NCBI GenBank assembly: GCA_947561585.1
Contig: CANNZV010000255.1
Coordinates: 124,001 to 188,000, forward strand
Direction: 5' to 3'
Source: Caprella mutica
Lineage: Eukaryota; Arthropoda; Malacostraca; Amphipoda; Caprellidae
DNA: 64,000 nucleotides
Part shown: positions 58,730-64,000 of the stretch, piece by piece
Layout of the letters: the number at the start of each line of letters is the position of its first letter
Numbering within the stretch: the first letter of the stretch is position 1
The notes under the pieces: model-generated
Seen by the model: only the letters and a program-made list of their open reading frames with translations
What the model was told of the DNA's origin: nothing
Databases searched by the model: none
Translations under genes and position numbers: made by a program

Positions 58730-59174
58730 AAAATTTATATGTAAATAAATTTCATGTAAATAAATTTATATGTGAATAAATTTCATGTAAATAAATTTAT
58801 ATGTGAATAAATTTCATGTAAATAAATATCATGTTAATAAATTTCATGTAAATAAATATCATGTTAATAAATTTCATGAATATTTCACGCAATAAATTTA
58901 ATTGACTGCGTATTGATTCGATTTTTATTCTGCTGAAATGATATTTCATTTGGAGGAAACGCTATTTCATTTGGAGGAATTGATAGTTCACTTGGAGGAA
59001 TTGTTATTTCACTTTGATGAAATGTTTTTTCACTTTGATGAAGTTATATTTCACTTTGATGAAATGCTATTTCACTTTGATGAAGTTATATTTCACTTTG
59101 ATGAAATTATATTTCACTTTGATGAAATGTTATTTCATTTGGAGGAACTTCAATTGGAAAAGGTATAGTCTTTG

Positions 59175-59683
59175 ATAACAATATATAAATAGTATTTGTC
59201 TGCTGTATTAGACTCGTATGTTAAAATTTTGAATAATTATCATTCTTAAAATAACTGTTATTTAAAAAATAATCTCTTTCGATAAGAATTCCGTTCAGCA
59301 AAGTCCCTCAATCAATGGCATCCGGAAAATGAAGCTTTTTCTCCGGATACTCTAAATTAGTTAAGACGTTGTTGATACGATTTGAGAAAGATGTTAGATG
59401 GTATTTCACGGTCAATTGAGTTTTGAGTATATTGGTAATAAATTCGTCGAATTAGACAATTCAAATCAAGTTATTTGATAGCATTATTAAATTATCATTA
59501 TTATTGTAATTTCACTTTTTTGAAGATTTAGTAAGAAAAACTTTTCAAAACCAATAGTAAACTGAATACATTTCTGGCAAATATTTTATTTTTTAAGAAT
59601 TTAAACTAGAAGTCTATTATCAGATATTGTTGCAGCGTAAATTTTTATCTGAGTTAACAAAATTGAAACCATCAAACAATAAA
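59175..59683. other. Intergenic, nothing recognised
   Basis: No supported feature. Confidence 0.4.
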
Positions 59684-59685
59684 TA

Positions 59686-60162
59686 AGGATCTTGTTTAAA
59701 ATTCACGAGCCACCTATTTCAATTTTTGTTAAATAATAATAGTTATTATGTAGTTTATGAATATATTTTTTTATTTTAAGAGAAATGAAAAATAATCAGA
59801 TATAAATAAATGTATATATGAGAAACTAACAAAACTTAACCTATAAAGACACAAACAGAAATAAAAAATTATTATTTAACATACAATGTCAATATCGACT
59901 ATTAAGATGATAATGTCTCATACTGATAGTCTTGATATTTTTTAATATTACATGGAAAAGATCTTCATTCTTGTGTCTCTGCCGCCACATAAATTCACAC
60001 AGATATCCATATCTCTCTCTCTCTCTCATGATTGTCGTATTAAATTCTCGTATCTAAACTACTGAATTTTTTACATAATTTTTTGTTTATATAATAATTA
60101 CTATCATTTTGCAAATTTTCATTATGGAAATATGGTGGCTCGTGAATTTCAAACAAGATCCA
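59686..60162. mobile_element. 477-bp MITE, TA-flanked
   Basis: The left end AGGATCTTGTTTAAAATTCA continuing CGAGCCACC and the right end (inverse TGGATCTTGTTTGAAATTCA) pair over about 30 bp. They are flanked by TA at 59684-59685 and 60163-60164. The interior is AT-rich, with a CTCTCTCTCTCT microsatellite at about 60013 and no coding sequence. It is of Tc1/mariner type by its TA duplication. Confidence 0.78.
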
Positions 60163-60164
60163 TA

Positions 60165-63100
60165 AATGAAATAAAATTCAAATGGAGCAACAAATTTGAG
60201 AACAGATATTTCCACTTTGAGTTATTGAAGAGGTTTAGAAGCTTAATGACTTCACCAACATTTTCTTTTTGTTTTAAATTAATCACTTAAATCCTCAAGT
60301 AAACAAATTAAGATACCCCGAATACATTACACAATACACATGTAAATATTAATCAATATGGACAATATAATTTAGATTAATGTACTCAAATTATTAGAAG
60401 TCATATTTATTTCACATTAAATTTTAATCCAGTTAACATTTTAATCAATATTTCGTATCTAAAACAACTATTTCATTTCAGATATCGGTTAAATAGTCGA
60501 AAAAAAAAAAATCGATGAAAATGCAGGTGTTATATCTCTTTAACGGCCCTTTAGTTGGCCCTTTTAATGACAGTAAATTATTGACAGAAAATAATATATC
60601 AATAGTCGAAATTATGGAATTCTGAAGATTCAGGTTACGCCATCGATACTTTGTAAAAAACGCTGAACTCTGTCTTCGAGACTATAAATGTACTGTTCCG
60701 AATTTGATTTTCCAGAGCATTTCAATACATCCATCAATTATCATGATAATTGTGACCCAATTTAGCAAGAATAGGATCTGGGAGTAAGATTAACCTAAAT
60801 TGGAGCTGCGTAATTTGATCGGTAAGACTACCTAAGGAAGCTGTCTAATGTGTCCATCCATAACTTCTAATATTAAGTGTAATTACCCCAAAAGAAAAGT
60901 TCTGAAAAAAGAAATCCTAAAATGTCCTCGAAAACCTTCGTTCTCTCCGTAACTACATTAAGTCCCTGAAAGAGATCACAAGAATCTAATTAGTTGACGG
61001 CAGCTGCAATTTATTAGGAATTATCTCGGAAATTGAAGAAGAATTTGACCCTATTTGAAATTATTGATAAGATAATTCGAGTTATTTATTTTATAATTAC
61101 ATTATACAAATTTCCCTCCATCAATTTTTTTCAAAATGTTTTATGGACCCATTAGACTACGAAATGTAAGAGCTAATATTCAAGAAGAAAATACAGAATT
61201 ATTGCTTGTCTTAAAATTGGTATTAATTAACTCTTTAATTTAATAGCCTTTTCTTTATTTGGAATATAAATAATTTCATCTTAAAAGATTACTCATACAA
61301 TATCAAAATATCAACTTTAGTAAATAGTGGGACAAGGATATTAAATATTCACCTTCACTATAATATTGATAAAGCTATTACATATATTATTAATTGATAA
61401 TTCTCTGAATAATTTGGAGCTTTACAACTTATGAACAGCTTTATTTAGAATATATGTCATATTATTATGTTATAAGCAGATTCTTTTGTTTTCCGTAATA
61501 TTATTTTGTGATAATTTTATTTGTATGTAATAAAGTAATTGGAAGAAACAAAATTCTGATTTCTTTATTATTAGAAAAGGAATATTTATATTGATTTAAA
61601 TATTTTTAGCTTTTCTAAAAGGATCATATGAAATATAAAACTTACTAAGCATAGTATTTTTTCGTAATTTACTATACTATTCACGATAATAATATGTTAT
61701 AGCTGACTTATAACTATCGAACAACATCATGCACACTTCTGATGCACTACTAAATCAGAATATTTTAAATACAAAATAACCTCTATGATTCATTTCCATT
61801 TCCAGTCCTTAGGTGAAGTGCTACAAGTTAAACCTTGCACTAACTGTCCATTGCTCACATTTTTAGCGTACCTCTCTAGTAACTTTCTCTCTTAACCGTA
61901 CATATTTTTTCCTTAGGAGATCTCGTCTCAGAAGAAATGTCCATTGTTGTGTCATTCTATCGGATAAGTTATAATGACATCAAAATGTTCGAAGAAAGTG
62001 TAACAACTTGATGCGATGATTGTGACCAAAACAATTCCTGATAGTTATGAGTTGTGACAGGTATGATGTCTTAGTTATGCTCTAAAGATATGTATTTCTC
62101 TGAGTTATAAGGAGTATTACTTATAAGTTACTTTGGAATACTGGTAAATACTGAATCCCATAGAATATGATTGGTATCTCACAGTTAATCCCAGGATTTA
62201 AGCACTATCGAATTCAGAGACTAAGGGAAGTATGACTGAAGATGATTCACTACTTTTAATAAAAGAGGTCAAAAATAGATATATTTCTGCACAATTTTCA
62301 ATAATTGATTATTTACGAGTGGATTCTTAATAGCAGTGAAGTTGATAATTTGAATCTAATTTCAAGACCAACTCTCTCGTTCAACAATCCTCTAAGGAAG
62401 TTGGAACATTCTCCAAAGATTCAGTAGATTCCTTAGAAAATAAAATCAATAAATTTTGGAAAGACCGATCACTCTTTTTAGAGAAGGGAGAACTTAGAAG
62501 AATATAAATCTTGTTGATTTCTTTACTCCTTCTGAAGTTTTCAAATAGTATCTTACATAACTGTTATAATTTAATTATATACAGGTCTTTTATGTCAATT
62601 ACTGAAATTATTTCAAAGCAACCAACTTAGTATATTTCCGTGTAAATATTTCAATCTTCCTTTGGCATTGATTAAATTGAAGAAAATATAAAGCAGATGA
62701 AAATAAACTCCCACTGCAGATCTCATATAACAAAACCCATTAAAATACCCCAAAGAGCACTAACCAAAATGCTCAACAAGATGGCGTTTCTTCCAGTCAA
62801 TTTCCTGCATCAATTTCCTCTCAGTTCATCAACTCAGAGCAGCTCGTTGCTCTCAAATTCTGAACGAATTTCCTCCTTTGATTGAAAACTCAGTGTATTT
62901 AGTACCACAAGCAATGAAATATATACTATTTGTAATGTGTCAGAAAATTCGTAAATAATATCAAATGTAGCAGGTATTTAATAGTTGTGATTGAGAAGTG
63001 AGTTTTGAACATAATCATCATAATGCTATTTTCATGAATAGTTGGAAGATAGTTAAAAGTAACCAGTGGTAAAAATTAATTTATCATAACGTTTGAAACA

Positions 63101-63688
63101 GATTTTGACAACGGGGAGAAGAAGAATCAAAATATGTTAGAAAGAATCAATATCATTCAAATAAACGTCGTCGTTAAAATGTAATGGAGGGCCTGCAACA
63201 ACCAAAAACACTGTTAATATTTTAATTAATAACTCATTCATAATAAATTGTTTAACAATAAATATTAAGCATATCTTTATTTCAAATTCTACTATTTTCA
63301 ATAATTTGTCTCAGGGTGCAGAGCTTCATGCGCTTCACGTAGCAATATGGAGAAATACTCTCCACTGAGAGGTCGTAATGAATTTCTGATTATTGACAAT
63401 TAATAAATTGACATTAGGATCATTTAATTTTCATGGTTGTCGGTTGACCACTTTATTGAAAATATTGAGTAGTATCACTGTGTTTCCACATTCTCAGGAA
63501 GGCATCATCCTGTACAATCACTTCAAAATTTAGTTCTGAAATTATTTTCCCGGATCATTTTCTACCCTTTCGCCGTGTAATGATTTCTTGTCGCATATAT
63601 TTAACCATTAATTTTCTCGGCCATTTAAAAACAGTATTAAGGGAAGAAACTCCAGCAGTTTATCAAAGCTATTTACAGTTAACATGAC
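60165..63688. other. Long AT-rich stretch without supported genes
   Basis: Both strands show only short frames. The 62-codon frame at 62697-62885 has no recognised motif. There is no tandem array or long inverted repeat. Confidence 0.4.
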
Positions 63689-63689
63689 G

Positions 63690-63822
63690 AAACTGACTGT
63701 TTCTCGCCAGACTATTGCCGCCCGGAATTTTTCCCGCCTAGACTTTTCCACGCCAGACTCTTCTCCGCCGGCCTTTTTGGGCCTGGATTTTTCCTGCATT
63801 GACTTTTTCCCGCCGATTTTAT
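63690..63822. repeat. Orphan sub-repeat arm (CCCGCCAGACTTTTT units)
   Basis: Eight or so units of about 15 bp alternate CGCCAGACT-like and CCCGGAATTTTTCCCGCC-like sequence. It resembles one arm of a MULE-like element. The partner arm would lie beyond the window or is lost. Confidence 0.55.
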
Positions 63823-64000
63823 TTTATATTTAAACTCTGAAAGATAATCAAATTTTCAAATTATTTATTTAATTTTCGAAAAAAAAGGGTTCGACCAAAA
63901 ACTCCGGTTGCCACGAAATTGTATGCCAAAGTCTACCGTCTCAAATAACAGGTACTTTTTAAATTTATTTTCTTCTTTAATATTATTGTGGCATGGGAAT

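Larger units (their letters stand above)
56729..59169. mobile_element. Large foldback element, ~590-bp tandem-repeat arms
   Basis: Tips ACTATACCTTTTCCAATTGA (56729) and the exact inverse ending at 59169 start near-perfect arms. Each arm has an outer array of about ten 21-bp units (TTTCATCAAAGTGAAATATAA), a unique 45-bp block (AATCGAATCAATACGCAGTC), and an inner array of 15-bp units (ACATGAAATTTATTT). The left arm is 56729 to about 57325. The right arm is 57585-57721 plus 58730-59169, split by another element, and together its pieces match the left arm in length. The true centre is the roughly 260-bp spacer 57326-57584. Arms encode matching 7-residue and 5-residue repeat peptides, which I regard as incidental. 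No transposase or target duplication was found. Confidence 0.85.

Noticed and set aside
56730..59168. Two identical 76-residue frames (HFDE/HLEE repeats) as a duplicated gene
   Set aside because: They are the two inverted arms of one foldback element made of 21-bp units. The frame is a by-product of the unit length.
63880..63905. GGTTCGACC as a tRNA T-loop
   Set aside because: No acceptor stem, anticodon arm or matching 3' half can be folded around it.

Overview
This is AT-rich, gene-poor eukaryotic DNA, most likely from an arthropod or another invertebrate. The evidence is the repeat content: a Ty1/copia retrotransposon, a Tc1 element, a mariner remnant, the 3' end of a LINE, a hAT-type end, Mutator-like (MULE) elements and many foldback elements, with no long open reading frame outside them. 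I cannot name the species. No intact host gene, tRNA, rRNA or CRISPR array was found. The best host-gene hint is a small GC-richer first-exon-like segment near 3.9 kb encoding a signal peptide followed by a splice donor.

Layout. 0-9.8 kb: intergenic DNA with an inverted gene-fragment-like pair (1.4-1.8 kb), a perfect 25-bp hairpin (3.2 kb), a 24-bp minisatellite (3.4 kb), the candidate exon (3.86 kb) and a foldback element with roughly 200-bp arms (6.2-7.2 kb). 9.9-13.2 kb: a 5'-truncated copia element on the minus strand with its 3' LTR. 15.5-17 kb: two minisatellites. 17.3-18.6 kb: a TTAA-flanked DNA transposon with an internal hairpin. 19.7-21.4 kb: a 30-bp satellite with a 510-bp higher-order period. 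22-26 kb: MULE-type elements whose arms are built of short tandem units, including one with a recognisable transposase remnant, plus a hAT-type end. 27.4-27.9 kb: mariner remnant. 30-36.8 kb: sparse, two MITEs. 36.8-43.7 kb: a broken coding segment with a paralog at 52.5 kb, two MULE arm fragments, then a 6-kb element with long inverted arms and a 9-bp target duplication that contains a MITE, a G-rich array and a tandem repeat. 44.0-45.7 kb: a complete but frameshifted Tc1 element. 47.5-48.05 kb: LINE 3' end. 50.5-54.6 kb: tandem repeats and a second copy of the 23.6-kb MULE family in the opposite orientation. 56.7-59.2 kb: a large palindromic element with its right arm split by another element. 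59.7-60.2 kb: a MITE. 63.7 kb: another sub-repeat arm.

The main theme is transposon architecture: several apparently unrelated families have terminal inverted repeats made of 13-21-bp tandem units, and one is tied by a conserved motif to MULE transposases. All autonomous-type coding regions seen are damaged, so any mobility would depend on copies elsewhere in the genome.
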